Shown here one piece after another: positions 46,750-59,420 of a DNA stretch of 64,000 nt. How positions within the stretch are numbered: position 1 is the stretch's first letter; every line of letters begins with the position of its first letter. The notes beneath the pieces are model-generated. The model made no database searches, was not told where the DNA came from, and saw only the letters and a list, made by a program, of their open reading frames with translations. The DNA is from Parietaria judaica (Eukaryota; Streptophyta; Magnoliopsida; Rosales; Urticaceae): contig OX940871.1 in NCBI GenBank assembly GCA_954871525.1, positions 21,575,086 through 21,639,085 on the forward strand. The letters run 5' to 3'. The position numbers and the translations under genes are program-made.

Positions 46750-47868
46750 TTTTATTTATATATGTGAGAGTGAGACTATATTTTATTTACCTATGTTTAA
46801 GTATGAAAGGATTTTATTTTTTGGCATTTTTAATGTTTTATCAACATTATAAACTTAGTAAATATATTCTAAAAATATTTTAGTGATTTTTCATCGATAA
46901 TTCTCGATAAGTGTTCGATAATCCGTCGATAATCACCGAAAAGATCGGTAATCGGTAAGCTACAGTATTATTAGTTTTCCGTCGATAACGGCAAGCGATT
47001 TATCGGCAAGTTCGGTAAGTTGAACCTTGCTTTTAATTGATATTAACAATATAAATATATAAAAATGTATATATTTTGAAGCAATATATTTTTTTCTGTT
47101 CGTTTAGTTGCATATCCATATGGGATTTTTTTATGGCATAAGTTACAAATCGTATAAGTTTGTAGTGTTTTAACGGACATAAAATCTCGAGCCAAGTGGC
47201 ATTCCACCCAGCGCCAAAACATATATGTGGACCCGCAGATGGTGAAGGCCGTGGGTCTCAAGATGATTTCGAGCGCCAACGCAAGCTGCTCCGGCAAACT
47301 TAGTGCGTGAGTGTGTTTTCCTCGAAGATCGTCGAACATACATTTTTTGCATTTGGACCAAGATTCACTTATATTTTATCCAAATTCGATGATCCAACTC
47401 TCATTATGAAGCTAATAGAAATATACAAAAACTTCTTGGTCTTAAGTATTGATACTAATATCCGACAGCCGTCTACCGGAAAGTACGTTAGAAAACGGTA
47501 AAGCGGATAGTATCATGGTTTTGACATTTATTTTATTAGTCATCGTTACAATATATAACAGGCAGTGTGAATATATCATAACTTCAATAAGTACCATATT
47601 TATATATAATAGTTTTCACGTGGCAAAAAATTACTGTATCAGCAGCCTACGTTTGTCCATGTTCCAGAATTAACGAGTAAATTAAATGCGTTAAGAGAAT
47701 AGAGCGGTCAACGCTCAAAATCTGACTGCAAATATTGTTTCCACTATTTATAAACTTTAAGTACACGAGAGGTTATATGACTTACCGTCATTAACCCATA
47801 TTTTAAGTTATTATAACTATAATTTTTATTTAACTAACGAAGTGAAAGAATAATTAAATTTGCGGGGT

Positions 47869-48186
47869 CACGTGGATTAGGCCGAAAAATACAAGGGCCC
47901 ATCACGTGGGACCCTCTATCTTTAAACCCTTAAGTTATTAGTAATTACAAATTACAATCCAAAAACACTTTTATGAGCTCCAAAACAAAGCTGCGATTAC
48001 GTCATGCGCGTAGATTAACTGAGACCCGAATATTTCAATGACGTCACGTGAGGTGAAGTCCGTAAGGAAATCTCTGCTAAGATCCAAAGACTCTTTCATT
48101 ATATTATTATAATGATGTTTACTTAATAATTGTAGTAATTAGTGTTATAATTGCGTCTAATATATTTGATTAATTGATGACACGTG
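47869..48186. promoter_or_regulatory. Cluster of four G-boxes without an adjacent gene
   Basis: CACGTG occurs at 47869-47874, 47903-47908, 48045-48050 and 48181-48186. No coding region follows. They could mark an unrecognised non-coding transcript, an enhancer or transposon sequence. Confidence 0.35.
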
Positions 48187-49682
48187 TCTTAATTGTGATT
48201 ATTGATGACTACAAATTCTCAAGTTTCAACAACATCAGATAAACTCAACCATGCACACACGTAAACGTGAAAATACTGACATCATAAATAACTACGTTTG
48301 TTAAAGAGATTAATAAATAAATAAATAATATTGCGTCACGCTATGTAATGAAATTAATTATACGGCAGTGACACTGTTACATTCACATCTCTCACTTTCC
48401 ACTACCACACGTACTATTATTTTCTCCAAATATAATTAACCGCCAAATTTCATATATATACTTGAGAGTTGAGATAATACAGGGAATAATATATTAATGT
48501 ATCTAAAATTTCACTTAATATTTACGAAGAACAGTATCAAATTAATAAAAATATTTATTACGTTAGTTCCAAAATGTTGAATTTTATAAAATATAAATAT
48601 ATATATTACATTATAAGTACTTAAGTTAGTATTAATGATATAAATATTAAAATTATTATAATTTATTAACGATACATATTTTATATTAATATCATATGAG
48701 TAAATTACAAAAATAATATATAATCTCCAATTTTATTAGATTAGACATATTTCACCTTAAATTTCTGAAAACTATCCAATTTATTATTTCTTAATTTTTA
48801 CACATTACGAAAATCTCAGGGACGATATTGTCAATTCGTCTATAAAGTATAAACATTAGATGGTGTGAAATGCAAAGTGTAACAAAAGTTTTCTTCACCA
48901 AACAAACATACTTAATAATTAATATATAAATAATATAATTATATATAATATAATATTATGGTAACTGAAATTGCGGCGTTTGGTGCAAAAGTCAGTAATG
49001 ACTCATCGCCACCGCTTTACTATATAGTTGGGAACTAAAATATAGATGAATACGAATATAATATACTATATAGTTTGAAATTGAATAATTTAATTGTTAT
49101 ATATATTATATGATATGGTAGAAGAATAAATAAAAGACATAGAAATTCGAGCAACCTCTCATGCCCATCACTCTCAGCCTTTCACCTCTCATCACTTTCT
49201 GACATCGAATTTAGCAGATTCGTTTCCTTTTTATTCTCTTTTATTTTACTGTAAAGTCGTATGACATGAAATTATGGATTCACTATTTTGTGGGCCAACC
49301 CCAACTTGTTGTTGTGACTTGTGGAGTGGTTAGTGTTGAAGTTTAATTAAGATTCAACTAATTACCATTAACTTCTACAGATTAATAGCGTGGACATTTG
49401 GTAAATTATTACTTTATTTATAAGTTTAATTTATTGAGTATTAATTATAGTATTATCGAGCAAAGATATAATTTAATAAAAAAAATATTGATTCATCGAA
49501 TGTTAATTCGAAAAGTTTTATTAAAATTGTAATGTAACTTATGTTAAAGAGCTAGGACTTATGAGATCCATCACAAAAATTCAACTAGAGTTAGATAGTT
49601 AAACTTAAATGGTCATTTTGCTAAAAAGGTATGTGTACTGTGTACATATACTGATATACAAGAAGAAGAAAAATATATTATA

Positions 49683-50162
49683 GGCAAAAGTATTTTAGTT
49701 GTCAAGAAATAGAGCGGTATAGAGTCAATTCAAAAAAATTATGGCAAAAGTATTCAAGTTTACTTTTTCGGTGAATTCATCCACTTTTTTGTACTTTATT
49801 TTTTTTATTTCCGCCAATGATTACGTCAACAACGCAAATCGCAACGCTATTGAAGATGACATGGAATTCGAGGGAGAAAGTGAGAAGAAAGATAAGAATT
49901 TGTGTCGTTTATATTCAAAGAATTTGTATTTACATACAAGTCTATTTTGATACTCGTTGGTTTGATCATTTGAATTTTATTTGTTTGATTTACGTTGACG
50001 TCATTACTAACGGAAATATTTTATATAAAAACTAACAAACATACGGATGATGTTTACCGATTGACAAAAAAAAAAGGTGAACTTGGATACTTTTTCCTTT
50101 TTAAAAAGAAAAAATTGGCTCTACGTCGCTCTATTTTTTAGCAACTTAAGTACTTTTACCCA
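49683..50162. mobile_element. MITE with GGCAAAAGTA/TACTTTTACC ends
   Basis: GGCAAAAGTATTTTAGTTG followed by AAATAGAGCGGTATAGAG on the left matches, in inverted form, CTACGTCGCTCTATTTTTTA and CTTAAGTACTTTTACC on the right. About 480 bases, related by its ends to the GCGGCA family. The ORFs inside are chance. Confidence 0.6.
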
Positions 50163-50225
50163 TGATAACCCTAAAATAAAATAACGCAAATAGTTTCTAT
50201 TATGATTTAGATAGCTTCTAACTAG

Positions 50226-50755
50226 GGTGAGCATGGGTTGGGTTGGGCCGCCCTGGTGCTTTTTATGGACCCGACCCGATCACTTCAGGTTCCAAAAAAA
50301 AAAAAAAAAACGATCCGACCCATTATTTTTAATGCCTGAACCAAACCGACCCGATAAAAAATCAGGTTGGGTTGGTTTGGGTCGCTGTGGCCTGATTAAT
50401 TGAAATTTAATCTTATATAACAAAAAAAATATGAAAAAAAATGCATCAATGTATAACTCAAAATTCAAGTAAAAGTACCTCCAAACAAATTCAATTAAAC
50501 AAACATACACTAAACAATGTAAACACATGAAAATGAGAGATTGAACAGTCTTTGAATATAAATAAAATTGAGAATGAAAAGTTTTAAAAGACTAAAGATT
50601 ACACTACTTGAATAAAAAATTAATATAAAATATATATTAATTTTATATTGGTCGAGTCGGAAACCCCGGCCGGACCTAAGGTTTTGGAACCGACCCCGAC
50701 CCGCGAATAACAGTCGGGTCCGGCCCGATCCGATCCAAATTTGAGCGGGTTAGTT
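50226..50755. repeat. GGGTTGGGTTGGG / GACCCGACC low-complexity repeat
   Basis: GGTTGGGTTGGG near 50235, CCCGACCCG near 50270, GGTTGGGTTGGTTTGGG near 50366 and GTCGGGTCCGGCCCG near 50714 make up a degenerate, partly self-complementary repeat. The left border TAGGGTGAGCATGGG is of the kind found in plant hAT-like MITEs. The right border is not clear. Confidence 0.45.
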
Positions 50756-52010
50756 CGAACTAATTTATAAATTGATATTTTTTATTTTGTGCTTTAAACT
50801 CAAATTTTGTGTCTATTTCTCTTCTCACCTCCGAGGTATTAATTTAAAAGACCTTAAGAGCTTTACCCTAAACTTGCTTATTATTGTCTTTAAAAAAAAT
50901 CCTTTTTTTTTTCATTTTATTACTGCCTTAAGCATTATCAGTATAGTAAATGCATGTGATCGAGTACGAGTCCAAGTTTGCAAAAGAATTGTGCAATATC
51001 TTTTCAACGTTTTCGAGACTCCTCGAAATATAGAAATCTTGCTCATTTACGTAACTTGAACTTCTGCTATATGATTTTAATTATTGGTACGAACTTTTTA
51101 TAAATTATAAGAATTTATTCAATGAGAGGTCAAAATAAATAGCGTACGGACTTGGGAAAACGCCAAGCTTTGTGGAACCAATACAAGAAAGAAATCGTCA
51201 ATACTATGTCCGATGTTTATATTATTCAAATACTTTCATTCGATCAATTAGACAAATCAAATTAAGTTTAGTAATTAGTACTAATTTTATTTTTAAAAAC
51301 ATTAGAAAGATTTTTCCCAAACAAATCATGTGATGCCTTTGGGATTTTAACAATGCCAAAACATTTATTATTTGATTCACGTTCCGTTAATGTGCGAGAA
51401 TATTAATGTTCTATGACTAAATACAAAATTGGAATTAATTTATATTTAATTCAGCAATAGGACATTCACTTTTCCTTTTTTGAAATTACTAGTACCTAAC
51501 TTAATCAATTATGAAACTATCATACTTTTTCTCTTTCTAACCTAACTTATCGTTATCGGTGTACCATTACAATCCTATGATAAAATTTCATGAACTAACA
51601 ATTTATTGGCAAAGTCGAAGCCATTAGGCATTAAAATTATTGGATAAAATATAGCTGCCAAAAAGCTTATGATAAAAAACTTGTGCTCTCTAACCTTAAA
51701 AGTTTTAAATTTCCAGAAGGGTGATTCTAGTTCCGAAATAATAATTATTTTTGTTCCGCCTTTCGAAATTCTAAAATTTTAGATTTCATTGCAAATTATA
51801 TATAGCTAATAAAAAATTTAGATTCAAATTCGACAGTCTAGATTAATTAATTGTTATTTAAAAGTGAACGAAAAATAAATTTCTATGTTATAGTTTTGGG
51901 ATTCATTATTCTTATTCTAAATATAATACTTGGAATTCCGAATTCTAATTTTTTTCTTTTCAAAAACAAATTCATGAGTCATGTGTTTTCATTTTTCAAG
52001 GACCATTTAC

Positions 52011-52042
<32 letters not shown>

Positions 52043-53024
52043 GGTAAACTACGGTTAGTGTACCTAATGTTTGATCTTCTGTGGATTATGTACCTAATGT
52101 TTATTTTTAGTGGCTAATGTACCCAATGTTTGATCTATTAGATATTATCGTGTTTTCTGTTAGTTGATCGGCCGTTAGAGAGTTATCCTCCTCTATATGC
52201 ACACTTTTTGTATTTTTGACATAACTCTCTCATTTTTTTGTCCAAGTTTTATGCATAACCTATGGTTGGAAAGATAAGAGATAGATATACAACTTTTATG
52301 TTTTAAGTTTTGTAAAATAAGTTTTAGAAAAATACAAAATTTCAAATACAACGTAAAATTGGACGTAAGTTTAATGCAAAATATTTGTTTTGAGAAAATT
52401 TTACTATACTTTATGACTTTTTATGATAAAACGTAAAAGTAAAAAGTTGTATATAAATATTTTATCTTTCCATCGGATGTTTATTCATAAATTTTTGACA
52501 AAATATGAGTAAGTTATGCCAAAAATATGAAAGATTATTTCACATCACATATTTCATATTTTGGCATAACTCACTCGTTTTTTATCCAGAATTTATAAAT
52601 AAACACCCGTTAGAAAGATAAAATATTTATCTACACATTTTTAGTTTTACGTTTCACCATATAAAGTCATTAAATAGATTAAATTTGCTCGAAACAAATA
52701 TTTTGTATTAAAAATTTTACGTTGTATTTGAAATTTCGTATTTTTCTAAAACTTATTTTACAAAACTTAAAACAACAAATTTGTATATCTATCTCTTATC
52801 TTTCTAACCATAGGTCTTGCATAAAATTTGGAAAAATATGAGTGAGTTATGTCAAAAATACAAAAAGTGTACATGTAGAGGAGGATAACTCTCTAACGGT
52901 CAACTAACGGAAAACACGAAAATATCTAACAGATCAAACATTGGGTACATTAGCCACCAAAAATAAACAGTGAGTACATAATTCGCAAAAGATCAAACAT
53001 TGGGTACATTAACCGCAGTTTACC
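52043..53024. mobile_element. Foldback element (about 980 bp)
   Basis: Arms of nearly 490 bases are inverted copies around an axis near 52533. Ends are GGTAAACTACGGTTAGTGTA and its near complement ending CGCAGTTTACC. Inner arms share GAGGAGGATAACTCTCTAACG-type and ATGTACCCAATGTTTGATC segments. It is inserted in a TA-repeat, so its duplication cannot be fixed. No coding capacity. Confidence 0.82.
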
Positions 53025-53871
53025 CATATATATATATAGTGATATATAATTATATATATTTGTGGTGTTTAAGATAAGGTGAAGAGCTTCCACAAAGTAG
53101 TTTCCCATTAAACTACACAAACATATATATATATATGTATATATGTATAATATTATTCAAACGCATGAAGAAACTAACATTGAATATGTTTGGCTTTGCC
53201 AACTAAATTGAAATGGAAAGAAAAGAAAGAGACAAAATGGAAGCAGCCTTGAGATAGTGTGTGCTTCACAAAGTAAGTTGAAAAGATACAGAGAGAGAGA
53301 AACACATATTTTATATAATACATATAGTGGGGGACCTTATATTATCTTTCTCAAGATTGGCAAATAACACTTGTGTTTTCTTTTCCAATAATTTCATATC
53401 TAGTCTCTCTCATTGTGAGCAAATGAAAAGGAGGCTTTGGGGATTAGATAAGGACATTTCCAATTCCCTAACATGTTTTACACTCACCTCCTTTTCACAA
53501 AAAACATTTAAAGATTTTTACGGCATAAGTACCTACAAGTTAACGTATAATTTAAAACGGTATAATAAATATATTTTCGGTTAATCATAGACCAAGATTT
53601 ATATATGTTACCTGTATACATGTCTCTAATGCTCAATATGATAATTAAGAGGAACTAACGCATTCACATAAATCTTACCATAAATTACTCAATTTGTTAT
53701 AAACAAACAATAAGATGATATATTGTCTCAAAATAGAATTGTACGAAATACTAATACACTTGTGCCGCAATCATATGTCCCAAAATTTATCTCAAACATT
53801 TTTATAGAGATGTAAGTAATCTATAGTTGTATACATGCCCATGTGACTTCAATCAACAAACCCTAACTAGC

Positions 53872-54037
53872 CAGTGGCGGAACCAGAAATTATATTCGGG
53901 GGTGGCTAAGATTAAATTTTAGTGAAATTTAAGGATAAAATAATAATAAAAAAATAAAACTGGGGCAAAAAAGTACAAAAAAAGAAATTAAGGGGGTGGT
54001 TTCAACACCCCTGCCCACCCCCCTGCTTCCGCCACTG
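53872..54037. mobile_element. Small hAT-type MITE (166 bp) with perfect 8-bp TSD
   Basis: Ends CAGTGGCGGAACCAG and CTTCCGCCACTG are inverted. Flanks are the identical 8-mer TAACTAGC (53864-53871 and 54038-54045). Subterminal GGGGGTGG/CCACCCCC segments match those of the 4853 element. Confidence 0.88.
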
Positions 54038-55572
54038 TAACTAGCTAACTTGGTTACTTGTTTGTGATAACTACGTAAGCAATATCACACACGTAAATAT
54101 AACTAGTTTTTTAGTAGATTTGTATACATATACATTATTTTAGAAAGCGATATATTATTATATATAGAGAGTACTCTGGACCAGTATATGATTTTGATAA
54201 TTTCCTTTGCCTTTGGAGTTAGTTGCACTATGTCTTATTAGAAACAAACATTCATATATAGATGCATGGCTTTGCTGGTTAAATTTGAAGTACTAGTACT
54301 ACTACCTTACTAAGTTTCTAAGTAGACACGAAAAAAGGTCATTTCGAATTTTACATTTAAATGTAACAATCAACTTAGAATTATCAATGCGACGGTTAAT
54401 ATTTTTACGCGGAAGTACAGGTTTTTTATTTGTAGAGAAATAAAGAACAGTTTGGAAATTGGAATTTTCAAATTAAAAAAAAATTCATTTAAACTGAACA
54501 ATTAACTTAATTAGTATTATCAATGCGACGGTTAACATTTTTAACTCCGAAGTATGGATTTTTTATTTGTCGAAAAATAAAGAAGCAATAAGAAATTGAA
54601 ATAACAAATGAATGGTTCTAGTTACACTCATTATCAATATATTTATCGCGGATTAGGAAAGACTAAAAAAGGTTTCGGTTTCACTCCTACTTACTGAATT
54701 TTGAAGAGAGATACATATCACAGATGAAGATTAAAAAAAGTTAAAAAAAATTAAATTATGGATTAATGCATAAACAATATCATTCCCCTAATTAAAACTT
54801 TACAAATATATTTTGATGAGTAAAGTAGAATATTTTTTTTTTCATCTCATTTCAAGAAACAAACTTTTAGGCATGTATGTATAAATGATTTGTTAAATTT
54901 GTAGAAACCACACTTAGTACCCAAAATAGAGTTGATTTATAAATGGTCCATTTCAATTGAACTATTAACATGCTATTATCAATGGCAGGGGTGAAAATCT
55001 TAGTCCCAAAGTACGGATATTTCCAGGTAAACCAAGAATTAGGCACTGGACCATGCCGAGAAAAAAAAAATCCGATTAATATTTCACCCCTAGGCAATGC
55101 GTGTTGCGAAATTTGAAATAGAGGCGAGAAAATGATCCACAACCCAATACCTGATTACCGTTTAAGTTTATGCCATAATCAATATATACGAAAGAGAGAT
55201 GGAGAACGTAAAAAGTAAGAAGATGAAAAGATGAAAAGATGAAAAGAAAAAAAAAAGATTTGGATTGATTTTGATTTTTATCATATGGGTTAATACATAT
55301 ATTAATTATGCATGCCTTAATATATAATATACACACATACATATGCATTGTTTCTATAGGTTAGGATTTAGGATATGATTCTTGAAGCTTGACCACCCCC
55401 AAAAAAAAAAGGGAACAAAAACAAAAACCCTTTAGCTGGAATGATGAACTTAGCATGTGAGAGCATTGGAATCTCATGCAAACACTTTTGAAAAGGGTTT
55501 GAGATAATACTAAACCCATGTGTGATATAATCTAATGTTAATTGCAAGGACAATATGATTATGGTTCTATAA

Positions 55573-55679
55573 TAGAGCTGGGGCGATCGCGCGTCGCGAC
55601 GGGATCGTCAGCAATCGCCAACACCGACGTCGCGATGCGTCGCGGTGCCGAGGGTCGCGATGCGTCGCGACGATGAGCG

Positions 55680-55719
<40 letters not shown>

Positions 55720-55859
55720 CGTCGCCATCCATCGCCAACAATCGCGATGATTCGCGATTTCTCACCTCTCAATCGCGACGATCGCGAACTCCTCCTCCAC
55801 GTCGCGAGGCGTCGCGATTCGTCCCCAGCAGTCGCGAGCCACAGCTCTAGCTATATAAC
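55573..55859. mobile_element. TCGCGA-rich MITE with TAGAGCTG termini, copy 1
   Basis: 287 bases with ends TAGAGCTG and CAGCTCTA. The interior consists of TCGCGATGCGTCGCGA-like words and a (GA)n tract at about 55683-55716. Flanking 8-mers TTCTATAA and GCTATATA are only partly alike. Its strong GC bias contrasts with the surroundings. ORFs on both strands are chance products of the repeat. Confidence 0.7.
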
Positions 55860-55979
55860 CACTGTGTTGGCACAATAGTCAACATGTTACTTTCACATGT
55901 GCATATACCAAAAGGGCATTAATATCCCTTGTACCATGCCATCATATTCATAATTATATCGGTAGTTCTAACTTCTAAC

Positions 55980-56264
55980 TAGAGCTGAATTTCACGGCGT
56001 CGCGACCGGTCGCGGTGAAATCGCCGGAGATCGCCAAAGTGCACGTCGTGATGCGTCGCGATGGTGCACGTCGCGATGCATCGCGATGGAGCTGAGAGAG
56101 AGAGACTGTGAGACGGAGAGAGAGGGAGAGACAGCAAGGTTGCAACGAGCTCCAAGTTCGCGATTGATCGCGATTTCATCCTCCGAATCGCGATGCGTCG
56201 CGATCCCTTGAAAACACCGCGATGCGTCGCGAATAGCGTGAGGTCGTCGTCAACTGCAGCTCTA
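55980..56264. mobile_element. TCGCGA-rich hAT-type MITE, copy 2, perfect 8-bp TSD
   Basis: 285 bases with ends TAGAGCTG and CAGCTCTA, flanked by identical CTTCTAAC (55972-55979 and 56265-56272). The interior has GATGCGTCGCGATG words and a short GA-rich tract, as in copy 1, 120 bases away. Confidence 0.85.
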
Positions 56265-58140
56265 CTTCTAACTTATAAATTATAAATTCATATAAAGTCC
56301 TTTTCATATATTTAATTCTTTTTTTTTTCTTTCTTTCTAGGGTTCAATTTGTTATTCTGTTGTGATGGGTCCCACTCTCTGACCTAAGCCACTTTCAGCA
56401 GCAAACTTGTCCTCCTCAGCCAAGGGAATTTGTACCTAAGTCTAGTGTATAGCTTCTAATATACTAACAAAACCTATAAATATAAATTAAAAATAATAGT
56501 TGGATTATGATTATAATTTGACCAAACACAAATGAATTTAGAATCATAAAATTCCGGTTCTCGAAAAGTTTAGAATGATATACAAAAGTTCATAATTAAA
56601 ATATTTTATTTATTCCAAATAGTAAATACTATACAAAATTATGACTGTATTTTTTTAAAGAAGTCAAGAATCATATAGGACTTCTTTTTGCATAGCTATT
56701 ATTTTAAATAATTTTCTTAGTATTAACAGGATTTATATACATTAGCATCAGGTGACATTAGCGCACAAAATAAAACACTTTTAAAAGAATTTAGTGTGAT
56801 TGTTTGAATCTATTAAATTGTGTAGTTCAGATATATTAAATCATTGATATGTTTTTGTGTTATAATAATTAATAAATATTAGCATGAAGATTCATTCCAT
56901 AAAATACAAATCATTTGAAAAATATTTTAACTTTTATTCGATATTATCTAGCTAGAGATTATCATGATCTATAAATATTAAATAGGCTGTATGGTTTGTG
57001 GGTACCCATACAAGTAAAGACAAAAAAGTTACTCAAATTTAGGTTGACCTATGGAAGCATTATTAATAATAGTAATAAATAAGGGATATTATTATAAAAA
57101 TAACCAAATTTTTTAATAGCGATATGTTTTAAAATTTTAATCAGAATAAATAAATAAATAAAAAAGTGTGCATCTCTACTCTAAATTATTTTATGTATCT
57201 TCTTAATATTATTTGATTTATATGTGTATCTCTAAATTATAAAAATTTACATAAAAACTTTTAAAATATAAAAAAGTGTGTTAACTATAAACTTACAAAA
57301 AAATGATAATTATATAGAATAAAATTATTAAAAATATAATTTTCACGAATGTTAATATATTTATTACTTAAAAATTTCACGAAAAATAATAAATTTATAA
57401 CAAGAACAACAACTATTTATATTCTTATTATTATTAGGTTCCTATGTTTCAAGATAAACGTAATCAGACGTGTGGCAAAATTGGGTTATGCAATAACAAA
57501 TTTTTTATTAGGTGAAAAAGTAGTTACTTTATGGAGTTAAAACTAGAAAATTACACAGCAACAAAAAGTAGCAGTGAAAAAGATAATGCTTCGCCACAGA
57601 AATATATGAGTCGCAGATAGATCTTTCTTGGGAAAAATTCTCATAATTTAAGTAAACTTTAATGAAGAAACATTCTGTATATGTGTTTCATAATGTGTAT
57701 GTGTGTACTGTAAATATATGAATATATAATAAAATAAAAATGGCACAGAAAACTTTATACTGTAATTTTTTCTGGTGTTATTACTACACGCACTGATATA
57801 TTATGGCTTCTGAAATATTTGCAGAAATATTCAATATCCACACAATTCTCGATATGTATGTTTTTCTTTACTTGATTGATATAGAAAAGAACAGAATATG
57901 CACACTTAATCTAAATTAATTTTAATCATAATATTAAAGGCAGAGTTAGAATTTCTATAAAAAAAAAAAAAAGACCGAAATATATGAGTCATAATTTTAT
58001 CAAAATGAGATATGATATAAAAAGTATCTCTTAATTAATTTTTACGAGTCGATAAAATATTTAGTGTGAATTGTATAAATATTATTACTTAATATATAAT
58101 TAAATAATTTTAATATTGAGAGATTAGTATTATAGAGATC

Positions 58141-58176
<36 letters not shown>

Positions 58177-59362
58177 AGGGTGATGAGAATTGCTTGGTAT
58201 CGAAGCAAAAGAGAGTTCTAGATATTAGAATAATGCTTAAAGTTTAATAAAATGGTACAGTTTCAATATAGAATTAAATTAATGGTTGGAAATGGGCAAT
58301 ATAGATAGACAATATGAATAATGAATTTATAAATTTTATTTTCAAATAAAAAATTATTCAAAATTCTAATTTTTTTATATTAATGTTGTAATTAATTTGA
58401 ACTTAACAAAAGAGAATAAATTATCTTAATAAAATAAATTTAATTTCGCTAAAAATAGAAATGAAAAAAATATAAAATGTTGTTTTCATATTCCGGTTTT
58501 GATTATGAATTTGAAAAACAAATTACGACTTCTAAATTATGAGATATCATATTAATATCATTAATAATTACTCAAACTTGGTTACGTGCTTAATTAACCA
58601 ATAAAACACTTGTGTCTTGATTAATAAATGTGACTCTATCTAATATCTTGTTTTTTTTTTTTTTAACAAGATTAAAGAAAAAATAAATATATTTAAAAGT
58701 AGACAATAGTAATGGTAATACATTTATTTCCTACCTAAATTGATATTTATAGCACTATGTATCAAGGCAAGTGGCGACCAAAGCAACTTTTAGATACAAA
58801 CTCATAACTCATTGCAAAAATATAAAAGCAACATTTGAAATTGAGCTTTGACTACTGGCATTTCTCCTCTTTCATCTTCCTTTTTGGTACTAATAAATAA
58901 TATCATACCCCTTTATAAAAATAAAAAATAAAAAATTATACGCCATGGTGACACATATTTAAAGGCTATACGATACATAAATATTCACGTTTGGTAAAAG
59001 TAAAAAGTGATTTTTCCTATATATGGCATAATTTTCCAAAACCTAAAGATTAACCATTTAACAATTGACACACCTTTATTCTAAAATTAATTATTTAATC
59101 AATGGATCTTTCAAAACCAATGTAAGTGCTAAAACCCAACACAAACTTTAAGGTCAATTTCTAATTGATTTCAATCACTTCTAAAGCAAGCAACTCTAAT
59201 AAAAAAGCAACTCCCCCTTTACCCAACTACTTGTACCTTCCAAAGCATAAAATTTAAAAGATTAAACGGATGTTTCCTCCTAAAATTTTCATATTAGTTG
59301 CATTTTCTTCTTTTATGTTTCATTTATTGTGTTTTTTTCTTCTTGTACGTTTGACTTTTACT

Positions 59363-59420
<58 letters not shown>

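Larger units (their letters stand above)
45509..47029. mobile_element. hAT-type MITE (CAAGGTT family) split by a foldback element
   Basis: Ends CAAGGTTCGACTTTTCC and AAGTTGAACCTTG are inverted. Flanks are the identical 8-mer CTTTTAAT at 45501-45508 and 47030-47037. The sequence on both sides of the inner insertion consists of TCGATAATC and ATCGGTAA words. Removing the 45681-46749 insertion leaves an element of about 450 bases. Confidence 0.85.
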
